Made by a program: the position numbers and the translations under genes. The notes beneath the pieces were generated by a model. It was not told where the DNA came from and made no database searches. It worked only from the letters and a program-made list of their open reading frames with translations. Shown one piece after another: positions 35,812 to 47,599 of a DNA stretch of 64,000 nt. The stretch's first letter is position 1. Every line of letters starts with the position of its first letter. Source of the stretch: Vicia villosa (Eukaryota; Streptophyta; Magnoliopsida; Fabales; Fabaceae). The stretch covers positions 48,261,317 to 48,325,316 of the forward strand of contig NC_081182.1 of the NCBI RefSeq assembly GCF_029867415.1, given 5' to 3'.

Positions 35812-36440
35812 GGGATTTTCTCAAAAATGGCACGAGGGTACTCGAGTACTCTAAAAAGAAGAAGAAATGTCATTGCTAGCTACAAGGAAAACGTGTTAGC
35901 ATTTCCAATGCTACGTCACGACTCCCAAGAGAGGCATTTAATGTGCCTCTTTCTAAGAACAACAACATCCTGTCTAGGACTACCACGTCCACAGATCCCA
36001 TTGTCGGACAATAATATGTGTCACAAACCCTAGTCTTGCAAAGCAAGGTCAAGGCTTGAGGGGAAACTATTATGGGTTGTCCACGAGGCCCGTGAGGCGA
36101 AGGCGCAATTGCAAGGATGCAAATCATCACATGAGAAATAGGTTCACCGGGTTTTCCTACATTGTAGAGTTCCCTTCACAGGAATGTCGTGTTGATCTCC
36201 CAATTCAATTCAACGGTAGACCGCATCTCACACTGTTTCATATACGTGTGATTATCTACCACCTCTCCTATTTCAAGAGGAAAGCGCGATACTTCACATA
36301 TATTCAAATCTTTTTTCATTCACATATCATTTCTTAGTCTCTTAATAACTTGAGCGTTGGAGTGCTAACTTTGCAGGTAAACTCTTTCTCACCTCATCGA
36401 AAGCTTTCAACCATCGTAACATACGGTAAATTCATCATTT
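35812..36440 (+). repeat. 3' LTR of the gypsy derivative
   Basis: It begins near GGGATTTTCTCAAAAATGGC and contains GGTACTCGAGTACTC and CCTCTCCTATTTCAAGAGGA. Its last 200 bases match 29080-29300. Short open frames inside (for example 36056-36337) are LTR sequence, not genes. Confidence 0.6.
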
Positions 36441-36533
36441 CCGATCATCAGCTAATTTCAACATATAACCAATATATTTTCTCTGATGAAAAATATATAA
36501 ATATATTTTGTAGATTTTTAATGATCATATAAC

Positions 36534-37692
36534 TAGGGGTGGCAAAACATGTCGTGGCTCGCCGGGCCTGGCCTGCGTACCCCCAATAAAATGGCGGGTT
36601 AAGTTGGGAAATTGGACTCGCCGCCCACCAAAGCACTCCACTACCAATGCTAACCCCGTCAAAATCCGCCGTCCACCAAAGCCCGCATTGCCTATTGGTT
36701 CAGCCCATCCCGCCTTAAGGCCGCCATTTTTTTAACTAATTCTAGTAATTTTAATTTTTGATGGTTTTATTTTATAAATTTATTTGTGAATATATGCAAC
36801 ATTTTTTTAAGAAAATTTGTTAAAAAGATGTTTTATAAAAAATTATTCTAAAAAATAAGTGAAAAATTTAATTGAAAGGTAAAAAAAACATAGTAATCTA
36901 TTTAAAAAATGAAAAATATAAATTAAAAAATTGACAAACAAGCCCACCGAACTAGGGATGTCAATGGGGCGGAGCGGGGACGGGGGATACATTCCCATCA
37001 CAATCCCCTTCCCTGAATCTATTACCCATCCCTGCTTCGGATCCTCGCTACGGGGGGATTTTGTCCCCCATCCCCGCGGATCCCCACGGGTCCTCACAGA
37101 TCTCCAAGGTTCATGCGCATATCCATAAACATGACTTTTTTATTTATTATTTAAAACCAAATTAATAGTAAAAGCTTCAAAAACTAATAACCTCAAGAAA
37201 TTTAGAAATTATTCCTTTATGATAAATATATTGTTTTTACAAAATTTAATCTATAATATTAAGTGTCATGACCACCAAAATTTCAAACTAAAAAAATTGA
37301 AATAATCATTTAGATCTCACTGTTTTACGAACAATACATATATATTTTATAATTGTGTATAAGATTAATTATATAAAATGACAAATAAACTTACATATAA
37401 TTTAAAATTTATATATAAATTAAGTACATTATGCTATTTTAAGTGGGGCGGGGACTCCACGAGGCGGGGGATATTTACGCTACCCTCGTCCCCGAAGTGC
37501 CTTCGGGGAGACTTTGTTCCCCATCCCGTCCCCGCGGGGGGAAAAATCCCCATCTTTGGGGCCCCAAACAGAGAATCCTCACGGGGATCCCCGCTAACGG
37601 AGGCAAGTTGACATCCTTACACCGAACTTGTCCGTCCTGCTATTTTTTTGACTGACTTAAAGCGGGACGGACGGCCTATTTTACAAGCCCCA
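36534..37692. mobile_element. hAT-like MITE with a nested MITE
   Basis: The left tip TAGGGGTGGCAAAACATG matches the tip form of the MITE at 8365. The right end TTTTACAAGCCCCA is a poor inverted partner. Possible target duplication CATATAAC on the left against TGTCTAAC on the right (5 of 8). The inner element 36953-37619 splits it. GC-rich arms read GCCGGGCCTGGCC and CGGGACGGACGGCC. Right boundary is uncertain. Confidence 0.55.
36953..37619. mobile_element. Nested hAT-like MITE, 8-bp target duplication
   Basis: Tips TAGGGATGTCAA and TTGACATCCTTA are inverted repeats. Direct repeats CACCGAAC (36945-36952 and 37620-37627) flank it, and the next base is T on both sides. It carries G- and C-rich blocks (GGGGCGGAGCGGGGACGGGG and complements) near both ends with an AT-rich centre. 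Open frames across it (36931-37128, 37378-37655) only translate the GC blocks. Confidence 0.88.
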
Positions 37693-37881
37693 TGTCTAAC
37701 AAAGCATTATTATGGTGTGATTTATAGAAAAGTCTTTCCGACCAAATATCTTCCAATAATGTTTGGCATTAGTTTTCTGCGCATTAAATTTTAGTAACTA
37801 AGAAGTCATTTGTAGTTTTTTTTTTTAATAAAAAATAGAGTCATATAGGAGTATGATTTAATTGGTGGTATTGTTTTGTAG

Positions 37882-39740
37882 TTTTTTTTTTTGAATGAAG
37901 CTTCCATATATAAGGAAAAAATTACAAAAAGGATAGGGGATACAATAACCAAAACCCTATCAGGAAGTAACAAACCTAAAGAAAGGCAATCCTAGCCTAT
38001 TCTTTACAAAATCAGCCCTTAAGAAAGAAGGGACAGAAGAAAACTGAGTAAAACCTGTAATAGATAGACCTAAATTAGCAAGGGCATCAGCACAACTATT
38101 CCCTTCCCTATAAATATGTGAAACCACAAAATTACAATTAGAAACTATATTTATACAATTCAGCCACCTATTTCTAATTATCCAAGGCACAATAGAAGGA
38201 GATTTAAAAGCTTTTACCACCATTGATGAGTCAGTTTCCAACCACAAAGTTTTCTAATTCTTCTCATGAGCAAACTCAATTGCAAACATGGCGCCTGAGA
38301 GCTCGACAATGAGAGAATTTGAAACACCCAAGAAAGAAGCAAAAACACCCAAAAAACCGCCATCACTATCCCTCACAATTCCGCCACACGAAGAGATACG
38401 AGAATTAGAAAGAGAAGCTCCATCACAATTAAATTTAAACCAATTCATAGGTGGAGGTTTCCAAATAACCTCGACGATATCTGGGGCTTTCGGAGGCGAA
38501 TAATGACCCTAAATCTCTTAAGAAGCACAAAATCATGCATATTCACAAAAGAGGAAGCAGGTGAAGAATTACCAGCCAACGAAACAGAAGCCAAAATGTT
38601 GGAGATAGTAGAAGAGAAATTAATAGAAGCGTTATGAAAAATCACCTTATTCCTAACCTGCCAAATAGCGTTGAAAATAAAGATGTTAGCAGCCATAGTA
38701 ATGATCTTACATTGACCCGTACCAGAAGCTCTGCAAGTACTCCAAATTCCGGACCAATCTCGAATGGGAAAAGAGATATTAAGAGTATTTTGGAACCAAT
38801 GCCAAAGCCGCAAAGCAAACCCGCATTCAAAGAAAAGATGATGTGTCGTGTCCTCTGCCCCATTGCAAATAGCACATCTAGAAGGAAAGGAGAAATTCCT
38901 TCGCTTCCATTGATCATCTGTAGGAACCTTGTTATGAAGGATTCTCCAAACTAAAGAAGATTTGGATGGAGGAATTGATTTGGACCAAATCCACCGCCAC
39001 CAATCTTGACAAACACCTTTAACCCGCTTAAAGTCAAAAGCATCTTTAGTAGAAAGGTCTCCAAAAGCTTAATGAAACCAAACTCTCTTATCTGGTCTAA
39101 GATCAAAGGGAATATGACACTTTCGAATTTTCACCTGGATAGAAGAAGGAATGGGAGTGGCAGATTTAGAGAAATCCCACTGGCCATTGACAATAATGGT
39201 GCTCACAGGATGATCCACAATAGAATTGTAATCCACCATATCCAAATACAACGGATTACCACACCAATTATCAAACCACAAGCTGATAGAAGCACCATTA
39301 CCAAGACACCAAGAATAATTGTCCAAAATGGTAGCCAACTCTGATTTAATACTCGTTCAGATGGAGGAAAAATGTGGAAATTAATTACCTATCTTTCCTG
39401 AACACTCTTTGCCTAAGTAGAGATGCCCAAGAATCAGAAGAGTTAAAGAGCGCCAAGGCAAGCTTGAGATTGGTGGCTTCGTTTAACTGAAAGATAGATC
39501 TAAGACCAAGTCCACCCTCCTGAAAAGGTTGACACATTTGATTCCAAGCCACTGTTATCACTTTTTTCTTAGAAATCTCTCCGCTTTAAATAAATCTTTT
39601 CACAGCTCTTTCAATGCGGCGGATAAGAGAAATCGGCCAAGCGTAGATGGACATGCTGTGGGTAAGCATACTCTGAATAGTGGATTTCACAAGCTCCACT
39701 CTACCTGCAAAAGACAACAGAGAACCTTTAAAATATATCT
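37882..39740 (-). mobile_element. L1-type LINE, 5'-truncated
   Basis: Minus-strand LINE 3' part: the end of RT, zf-RVT and an RNase H domain, closed by an 11-base A tail on the minus strand (T run 37882-37892). It begins abruptly near 39740, the usual 5' truncation of target-primed insertion. A clear target duplication was not found. Confidence 0.88.
37960..39735 (-). pseudogene. LINE reverse transcriptase C-terminus, zf-RVT and RNase H
   Basis: Reading from 39735: SFAGRVELVKSTIQSMLTHS, WNQMCQPFQEGGLGLRS (RT tail), then LGNGASISLWFDNW near 39290, CAICNGAEDTTHHLFFECGF near 38850 (a C-C-H-C zf-RVT finger), a linker, and from 38448 an RNase H domain with FNCDGASLSN and SCGGIVRDSDGGF, WLETDSSMVVKAF and VSHIYREGNSCADALANLGL. 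Acidic residues of the RNase H active site are visible (CDG, E, ETDS). A frame slip lies near 38500 and stops at 38254-38256 and others break it. The endonuclease and most of the RT fingers/palm are missing. In the family it copies LINE RNA at the nicked target. Confidence 0.88.
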
Positions 39741-41400
39741 GACATGTACTAATCCGTACATTGCTTTTTGTTTGTTCTAAAATGTTTAGGGTATTTTGTA
39801 AGCCTATATTTTCAAGACCGGTCCGGCTTGTTAGTTCTGTTATAAATTTAAAGTAAATTTTAAAATGAGGTCTTTAAAATATATTTTGAATAATAATTTT
39901 GTAGTTATTAAGAATTAAACTCAAGATAAAAAAAAAAGAAACTTAAATTTTACCAACTCAACTATAATTATAGACATGACTAATGTGTTATTATATATTT
40001 TTATAACTGAATTAAAAAAATTATGGCCTTTAGCATTGGTGGCTTGGCCCTGTATATTTTATGAATGATTTTTTTTTTTTTTGGTTTTGCAAAAGTTAAA
40101 TAAATATATTGTAAACTAATGAAAATCATTCAAACATAAGATGCTTGGGATGAAAACACAATAGAATTTACAAAGTTACGTAACACAAAAAACTAATGAA
40201 CCCAAAAAGTTAAATGGTGGAATAATCAATAACAACAGAAGGATTAAACTACAAAAAATTTAAGTAAAAAAATATCTACAACTTTTTTAGCTTTAGCCAC
40301 TACCAAGTGAGAATTTTAATATTTTTTTCAGCAACAATAGGTTCCATGAACATCTCAAAGGATGTAGATACTTTAGCCACCGATCTGAATTTTAAAACAG
40401 GTAAGTATTGAACATGGGGGACCTAACTAACCATTGTCACAAGTCACAAAACATGGTGGGCTAGCTACACTACACTGAGGTTAAAAACAAAGCTGCGCAA
40501 TGTTTTTGTTCAAGAAAGATTAATTTGAAGAACCCCACAAAACAAGCTACCACCCACCCCTATACTCATAGTGCTGCTGCAACTTGGGAACAACCTCTTT
40601 CTTTCTTCTCTGATCTTTTACAAAAGCCTGTAACATAAACATTGACCACACACCATCATCAACAAGTGGTATCACATGTCATTTTTATTGTCACTTACAA
40701 CATAGATTTACCTCAGATTCAAATAAATACAAGAACAAGTATATCATGAAAAGGACTCTACATTACACTCTTTTATTTATAATATCGATGTTTTGTTTTT
40801 GTTTTACCCGTCAATGTCACGATATCTTTTCCTCTGATATTATTATATTACCACAGATTTGACAAAATCATGAGAAATCAATTTTGTGAGAGAACAATAT
40901 TTTAGTATTGTGACTAAAATGGAATTGGTTGTAAAAGTTAGTTTCAACATCAGGTTCGAATAACGTGCCAAAAAGAACAAGATATTCAAATATAAAGTTA
41001 ATTGTAGTAGCAAAAATTAATTATAAATTTCAGCTTTAAATCAAATAAAATTTTAAAATAAAATTTTCTATTTCAAAATATTGAAACATGTTAAAAATCA
41101 ATTTTGCACTTTTGTTTTTTTTAATAGTTAAACCTAATACAACAATAAATAATTGTTGGAGAAATTACATGCATATCCTCTTCTTTGAAATCTATTAAGT
41201 AAAATAATATTGATAGTTTCTCTAATGTTAAAATATGCACACTATTATTTTGTAAATTATAAGTGTAAATGACATTTAGTTACAATATTTTTTCACTAAA
41301 ATCTTCAATTGGTATTTATCAGTGGTTTTTAGATTGTTTTTAATGCAAGCTATTTATTTTAATTTAATTAATCGATCTTTATTTTTGTGCGTTTTATTTT
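39741..41400. other. Gene-free AT-rich stretch
   Basis: No coding region or repeat structure is recognised on either strand. Confidence 0.5.
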
Positions 41401-42660
41401 CCTCTTCTTATTTTTCTCCGTGTTTTTGAATTATAGAAGAAATGTGGCAGGATCAAGCAAGTCGGATGCAAACCAGGGCAGAACACACAATGAATGTCTA
41501 AAGAGAAGCCCTCAATACACAAAACCAAGCTCAATTACGATCTGGCATTATAGGTCGTAATAGGTGAAACAATGTCATTCTTTTTCTAGTTATCATACAA
41601 TTGTCTAGGGGCCATTACAACGAGCTTGTAATTAGCATTACAAACCGTAATTATCCTAGTTTCCGCCTCAAATTTCATATTTTTAATGTGATTTTCTCCT
41701 ACCTTCTTGGATTCCAAATGTTTTCATCTGTTGCAGAACACCAATGAAAGGCAATTACATGAAATAAGTGTGATATTTATGTAATAGGACATATAAATAA
41801 CCATAAATCTTGAGAGAAACACATCATTTTCTTAGAATTCAACTTATATTTTTGTTCTTATTTTTCTCCATTTCGATTCCAATTCCAGCACGCGTGTATT
41901 TTCAAGACTCTTTGGAGCAGTTTAATCTAATCTTATTATATTTTGCAAAACTCGGGTTTTATTAATCCTTTTTATTATCAATTTCATGAATATGTCTGAA
42001 TCATATGTTAGTGTTCCTTTTCTGTTAACTATGTCTGAGTAGATTGTATTATGGTCTGAGATATGAGGATTGTCATACCGACATACCTCATGCAAGTTTT
42101 GTGAATACCGGTAGTAACAAGAATCTTATTTTATTTTGACTTTATGTTTTTAAAGAAAAATGTTTCCAACGAAAGTAGGAACACTCAGATGTTGATGCGC
42201 CAAAAAGGTAAACGATGTCTGGATTGAAAAATCGAGCAGTTGACTCTAAGATTGCGAAAGTGTCTTAGACTCTATTTAGAACGTATTTTTCTATTAAAAT
42301 GGTTTCTAAATAGAGGAAATACGCTGCAAAAGCAGGTATATCGTAAATTTAGAATTCGATAATGCACTGACGAAAGTGGGCATTACCATTAATTTTAGCA
42401 TTTTTTATAAAATTAAAGTTCTTGTTAAAATCGGTATGAATCTTGTATGAGTGAAGTTGGGAGACAAGAATCAAAGTCTCAAAATTTATTTTTAATAATT
42501 AAGAAAATAAAAAAATTTATTTTTCTTGCAACTCAACTGAATAATGATCATCTTAAATATACACTCAAACAACATAAATCAGTAATTCAAAACTTGGTGT
42601 TAAAAATATCTTAATACTGGCGCATGCTTGTGGCATATCATGTATATGTAGGTTTAAGAA
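41400..42660 (+). repeat. LTR-like repeat, unplaced
   Basis: It has direct ATTACAA/GTAAT words (41550-41660), ACATATAAATAACC followed by a leader-like CT-rich stretch, and repeated CGAAAGTxGG-like words (42170, 42255, 42335, 42372). The overall style is like 14780-15900. No ends or coding found. Confidence 0.3.
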
Positions 42661-42899
42661 AAATTATTGCATATTTTAAAACTAAAGACAAAATATTAGT
42701 ATCATTTTAACAAACCTCATACTTTTATGAAGTCGAGCGTAATTTTTGTGTAAATGTCAAAAACTATAAATTAATTAACTATAATAAAGAATCTCAAACC
42801 AAACAATATAATGCGATATTTAAGAATGATGAAATTTCCATTGTATCCATATATCTTTTTAATATATCTTTTTAGAGATTTCTAGCTAAATTTCTTTTT

Positions 42900-43745
42900 T
42901 GCCCCCAAAATTCGAAGATGCGTCTTCGAACGCACTAAATTTATAATTTTTGGTATTGGAATATTTCGGATATGCATATTCAAAATAATTCAATATTTGT
43001 TAAAAAATTAAAATCAAGGTGAATCAATATAATTAATAGTATAATTAATTGTATTAATTAAAATATATATCATTATAATCAAGATATAATAATATCAACC
43101 TATTAAATATTTAAATCAACACATTATTTCATATAAAATTAATTAAAAAAAACTAATATAATTAAAAATTATAATATTAATAGGAGAATATTTTTAACAT
43201 GATAATTTCATTAATTATAATGCATAATGTTGTAGTCATTTAAAAAATAATTATTTTTATAATTTAAAAAATTTGTGACACATAAATTATTAGAAAATTA
43301 AAATTTTATTTAATATCTTTGTTTCTTATTTATAATAATTTGTATTTAAATTATTCTTTATTAATAATAATTTATTTTAATTATATTATAAATAAATATC
43401 TTCTTAAAATAATTTTTTTGAGATATTGGTTAATTCAGAGATGTATATCTGAATTAATCAATATCCTAAATTTCTCAATTTTTTTGGGTTTTTTCGGATA
43501 TGCATATCCGAAAAAACCTCTGAAATTTTAAATCCAACATTTAAATAAAAAATATTTAAAGAAAGTGTTTTCGGATATGAATATCCGAAACATCTTAAAA
43601 TGTGAAAAATGTGTCTTCAGATATGCATATCCGAAACATTTTAAAATGTGAATATGATGTATTTAGAGATGCATATCCGATGGATATTTTAAAATTTTCA
43701 AAAATATTTTTCACTGAAAAATTTTCTTTAAGAATATCCGGATGA
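42900..43745. repeat. Second copy of the palindrome family
   Basis: Matches 12470-13320. It has a perfect TTCGGATATGCATATCCGAA at 43493-43512, near copies at 43570, 43616 and 43662, a left arm with TTCGAAGATGCGTCTTCGAA near 42912, and the same AT-rich core opening AAAATCAAGGTGAATCAAT (43010). Spacings of 77 and 46 bases between right-arm palindromes equal those of the first copy. No coding potential. Confidence 0.7.
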
Positions 43746-45229
43746 GATGTGAGAAAATTTTAAAGCTAAATCATAAGTTTAAAATTCAAATATAACTAAA
43801 ATTTCATTTGTGTTAAACTTTTTGAGAAAATTAATCTTCCCCAACTCGATGATTAATCTAGATATTTACACATTGAAAAAAACTTCAGTTGATAGATATC
43901 CGGTTCATAGTTAAACAAACATCATATCCGATATGATAAACAAGTTATACATTAATTTTTATGATATATGTATCAAACTGAGCCAATTTATTATGTCTTC
44001 CAAAGTTACTGGCATGTGAATGTGACGCATACTCAGCATTTTGCCTTTATTATTCACATCTTCTTCAAGCCCCAAATTTCAAATATAGTGTCTATGTTAA
44101 AAACAATAGATCTTTCATTTGTTTTGAATAAACAAGTGTCCTATTAAGGTTTATTATATTACTTGTCCTTCAGATTTTGTCTGGATAATGACCTCCTATG
44201 CCCAAATTTGAAATAATAGACAGAAACATTAATCAGAGTGTTGAAGCAGCTACATGAATTATGATCCTTTATTATTATGGACAATATGAGCAAGTGACAG
44301 TAAATTGCCACCAAAAAAGATTCCAAAGTTGATGTCACAAAATTAATTTAATACCAAAAATGTGTCTACTCTTTTTATTACTAATAGTACTTTGTAAAAG
44401 TGGTGGACAGAATGTAATAATTATTGCCCCAACTTCTATTGAGATTGGTGAAAGAGTTGTTCAAAATTTGGTGAACATGAAGTAAATTTAAGTTATTTCT
44501 GAATTTTATACTATAAATATCATGTGATGAAAGGTGATATACCATGAATGTTTCACAAGGAAAAAAGGACATGTATTGATATTGATATTGCATTAAATAT
44601 TTTAAACTGTGTATCTACATCAAATATTTAACCCTAGCAATCATGAAGTAATTATTTTGAACAGGTCCTTTTCATCAACCATATCTAGTGATACTTCGTC
44701 TCACTTAAAATATCACTCTCTCATTTCAAAATGTATATCCATTAAATTTTTTATACACACTATAGTAATATAAAATAATTAAATAAAAAGTATTATATTA
44801 AATTATATTATTATTATTAGTGAATTTTTCGTTATTATAAATATTAGTAAAATATTTTCATGTTTCACATTTTGGATCTTCTCCTTCATGTTTCATGATT
44901 ATAAATAAATTATTTAATCTTTTAAGTATTATTATACTTTAATTTTATTTAATGACATTACTTTTATATTTTATTAAAATTTAACAATAATTAATATAGA
45001 CTTTTTTATTTATAAAAAATGACAGTCTAGTAAATTTGTATGAAATTCTCAAAAATTAATTATAGTTGGCTGTATTTGTTAGTCACCATGAAAATAATTA
45101 TAATACTAGTCATTGAAATAAATAATAAATTTTATAATAGTTTTTATCTCGACCAATAATCAACTGAGTATGATCCGCATGCACGTTATTTTTTTTATTT
45201 TAAAAATATTATATATTTTCTCAGTTAAA
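43746..45229. other. Gene-free AT-rich stretch
   Basis: Nothing coding or clearly repetitive is seen. Confidence 0.5.
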
Positions 45230-45850
45230 CAAATAACTCATAAGAAATTTGTTTTTTGGAACACGTTTCGATTCTAATAAGGACAATTTTAAATTTAATT
45301 TTTTTTTCAACCAACGCCATTCTATTATTTTGTATTTTAAATAAAAAATAATCTATTTTTTTTGTTTTAATATATGAAGGCAAAAAAGTCTCTCATAAAC
45401 ACGCTTCGAATCTCAGCAAAAATAATTTGTTAATTTAATTTTTTTTTTCAATTGGAGCCATTATTTCTATTTTATTTGTTAATTAAAAATTAAATTATTT
45501 ATTTCCTCAATTGGGCATGCAACCGAAGTGGAAAGTCCCTTAGGGACACACTTCGAGTTTTAGGTGTGACGATTTTTAATTTGATTTATTTTTAAATGGC
45601 TCCATCATTTTTATTTTATTTTTAATTTTAAAAAATTTTAAATTAAAAAATAATTTATTCTTTCGGTTGGTCATGTCAATATATATAACCCTTGTTTATT
45701 CCTTAGTTGGTCATGTCAACTGATAGAAAAACTATTTTTATTTTACTTTTAAATAGTAAATAAAATATCTATTCACCCAGCTAGGCTATCCAACCGTTAG
45801 GAAAACCTTCCACACATATTTTCAAAAATAGAATGTTTACTTTCATTCAC
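45230..45850. repeat. Degenerate tandem repeat, period about 140-150 bases
   Basis: Landmarks AACACGTTTCGATTCTAA (45260), AACACGCTTCGAATCTCA (45399) and ACACACTTCGAGTTTTAG (45547) are each followed by a TTAATTTAATTTTTT-like run and a GCCATT or CTCCAT word. A fourth, weaker unit follows to 45850. Confidence 0.55.
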
Positions 45851-46960
45851 TATTGCATTGACAAGTTTTTATTCACTTTTGCAAAGAACCCTAGACGCAC
45901 TCCATCTTCCATTAATTAACAAAACTCAATTTCTCCACTAATCCAAACTCAAAAATATTATTTCTTCCATAAATGATATTCGCAATCACCATTTCTTCCA
46001 TTAACGAGTTTCAAAACTCCATCACATATTCTCCAACTAAAACGAAGAAGGGAAGGTAACGAAGCAAACTTAGGAATCTTGAACAAATCTCGAACTAAAG
46101 AAAATCGATCGAAACTTAAACAAAACTCAAACGAGATTCGTTTCCTTGTCTTCTTTATCACGTTTTTGATATGCAAATGTTAGTTGTTGTTGTCGTTGTG
46201 TTAAGTAAATGGTTTAATGTTTTGTTGTTGTTGAGATTAAAAGTTTAAGGATTTTATGGACTTCATTGTTGTAGTTCTTGTGTTAAGTAAATGGTTTAAC
46301 ATTTTGTTGAAGTGAGATAACATCAAAGCATTGAGACTGTTATATGGATATATTGATGATCACACCTTATGGATCATGGATAAAGAGTTATCTAGTCTTC
46401 ACGTAGGTATGAATATTATGAGTAATATTTATACAGGATTGACTCGATATGAGAATATTACTCGGATTGTTATGCAAGTGTCATACATTATTCTCATGGT
46501 GATAGTGGTGTATACCAACCCTTTTACCTGAAACCATTATGGACCTTAGATGTGTCGTCAGTTACTTTATTACCAATCAAACATTATGGATAAGAGGATG
46601 ACCATAAAAATGGTTGATGGGTACCTGAGTAACCTAGATGAAGTTTTTGCATCCTGCATAACAAAATAAATGTCTAAGCACTCAATATTGAACTGGACAA
46701 TGATGACAGAGCCAATGTATTGTGTTTAATATATCCATGAGGGCAAAAGAGCAATTATAAATACAAAACTATCACAAAAATGTTTTGTCATATCACATGA
46801 CATTTTCGTGACTTGAGTAACAATGATGTGTTGTTAGATATTGCTCATTATTTATTATATTAAATGTGTGATTTAGTATAATTCTCATTGTCACAAGAAC
46901 CTACAGGGTCACATATATAAGGATAAATTAATGAGAGATGGAATGAATAAGTGAAATGAA
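45851..46960. other. Gene-free stretch
   Basis: A 66-codon open stretch (46331-46531) has no recognised domain. TGTGTTAAGTAAATGGTTTAA occurs twice, about 82 bases apart (46197 and 46279). Confidence 0.45.
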
Positions 46961-46963
46961 GAA

Positions 46964-47177
46964 CACCGTAAAGTACATTCTACTTAAGAGAATTACATAA
47001 CACCTTAAGGTACGATTCACTTAAGTAAATTATAGAATAACGTAAGGTATGTTGCACTTAAGTGTATTATAGAACACCGTAAGGTATAATACACTTAAGT
47101 GGAATGTGGAATACCGTAAGGTACCACGTACTTAAGTGAATTATAATACACCGTAAGGTATAATATATTTAAGTGGA
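46964..47177. repeat. 37-bp minisatellite, six units
   Basis: Units start at 46964, 47001, 47038, 47075, 47112 and 47149, exactly 37 bases apart. Each has a CACCGTAAGGTA-like head and, in most, the palindrome CACTTAAGTG. The last unit is partial. Variation between units is by substitution only. Confidence 0.95.
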
Positions 47178-47192
47178 CTTTTCAGCTTGCAT

Positions 47193-47400
47193 CCAACACA
47201 AGTGGTTATGTAAATAAAACCCTTGCGTAGAAGCTTTTACACTTGATAAAATTCACTTTTGAACCCTATATGTACTCTCTCTCTCTCCCTCTCTCTCTCT
47301 CTCACAACCAACACAAGTGGTTCTATAAATAAAACTCTTGTGTAGAAGCTTTTACACTTGACAAAATTCATTTTTGAACCCTATATGTACTCTCTCTCCA
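47193..47400. repeat. 115-bp tandem duplication with CT tract
   Basis: Two copies (47193-47307 and from 47308) share CCAACACAAGTGGTT, TAGAAGCTTTTACACTTG and TTTTGAACCCTATATGTA. The first ends in a CT-rich run that is shorter in the second. Confidence 0.85.
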
Positions 47401-47599
47401 TTCAAAATAACTAACACTGAGAGTGAAGGCATTTTGTTCGTGTGGACTGAGTAGAGGCATTTTTCTTTGTGCATCGCTTGTGATCGATCTTTTGATTTTG
47501 CATCAAAAGTGTTAATTTTCAAAATATGTAACTGGGATATCAATTTTCTCCCGCATGCCCTCATTTGTCCTTAACATTAAAATTCCTCATGCAATCCTT

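Larger units (their letters stand above)
29060..36440 (+). mobile_element. Ty3/gypsy derivative: gag-protease, no RT or integrase
   Basis: Matching LTR ends at 29080-29300 and 36240-36430 (shared order: TCAGTCTCTTA, GGGCGTTG or GAGCGTTG, AGT.CTAACTTTG.AGG, ACTCTTCTCCACC-like) bound a plus-strand gag and protease remnant. No RT, RNase H or integrase motif is seen in either strand, so it looks like a non-autonomous gag-only (TR-GAG-like) or internally deleted element. It also holds an antisense ORF at 32500-33260 and a nested LTR at 34400-35430. The 5' LTR is truncated. Confidence 0.7.

Noticed and set aside
35785..36337. Open frames of 82-93 codons
   Set aside because: They lie in the 3' LTR of the gypsy derivative, on both strands, without domains.
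36931..37655. Pro/Gly-rich open frames
   Set aside because: They translate the GC-rich arms of the nested MITE in several frames at once.
46331..46531. 66-codon open frame with hydrophobic C-terminus
   Set aside because: No family resemblance, no upstream signals, surrounded by degenerate sequence.
46964..47177. CRISPR-like array
   Set aside because: The units are contiguous 37-bp repeats with no unique spacers, and the window is plant nuclear DNA.
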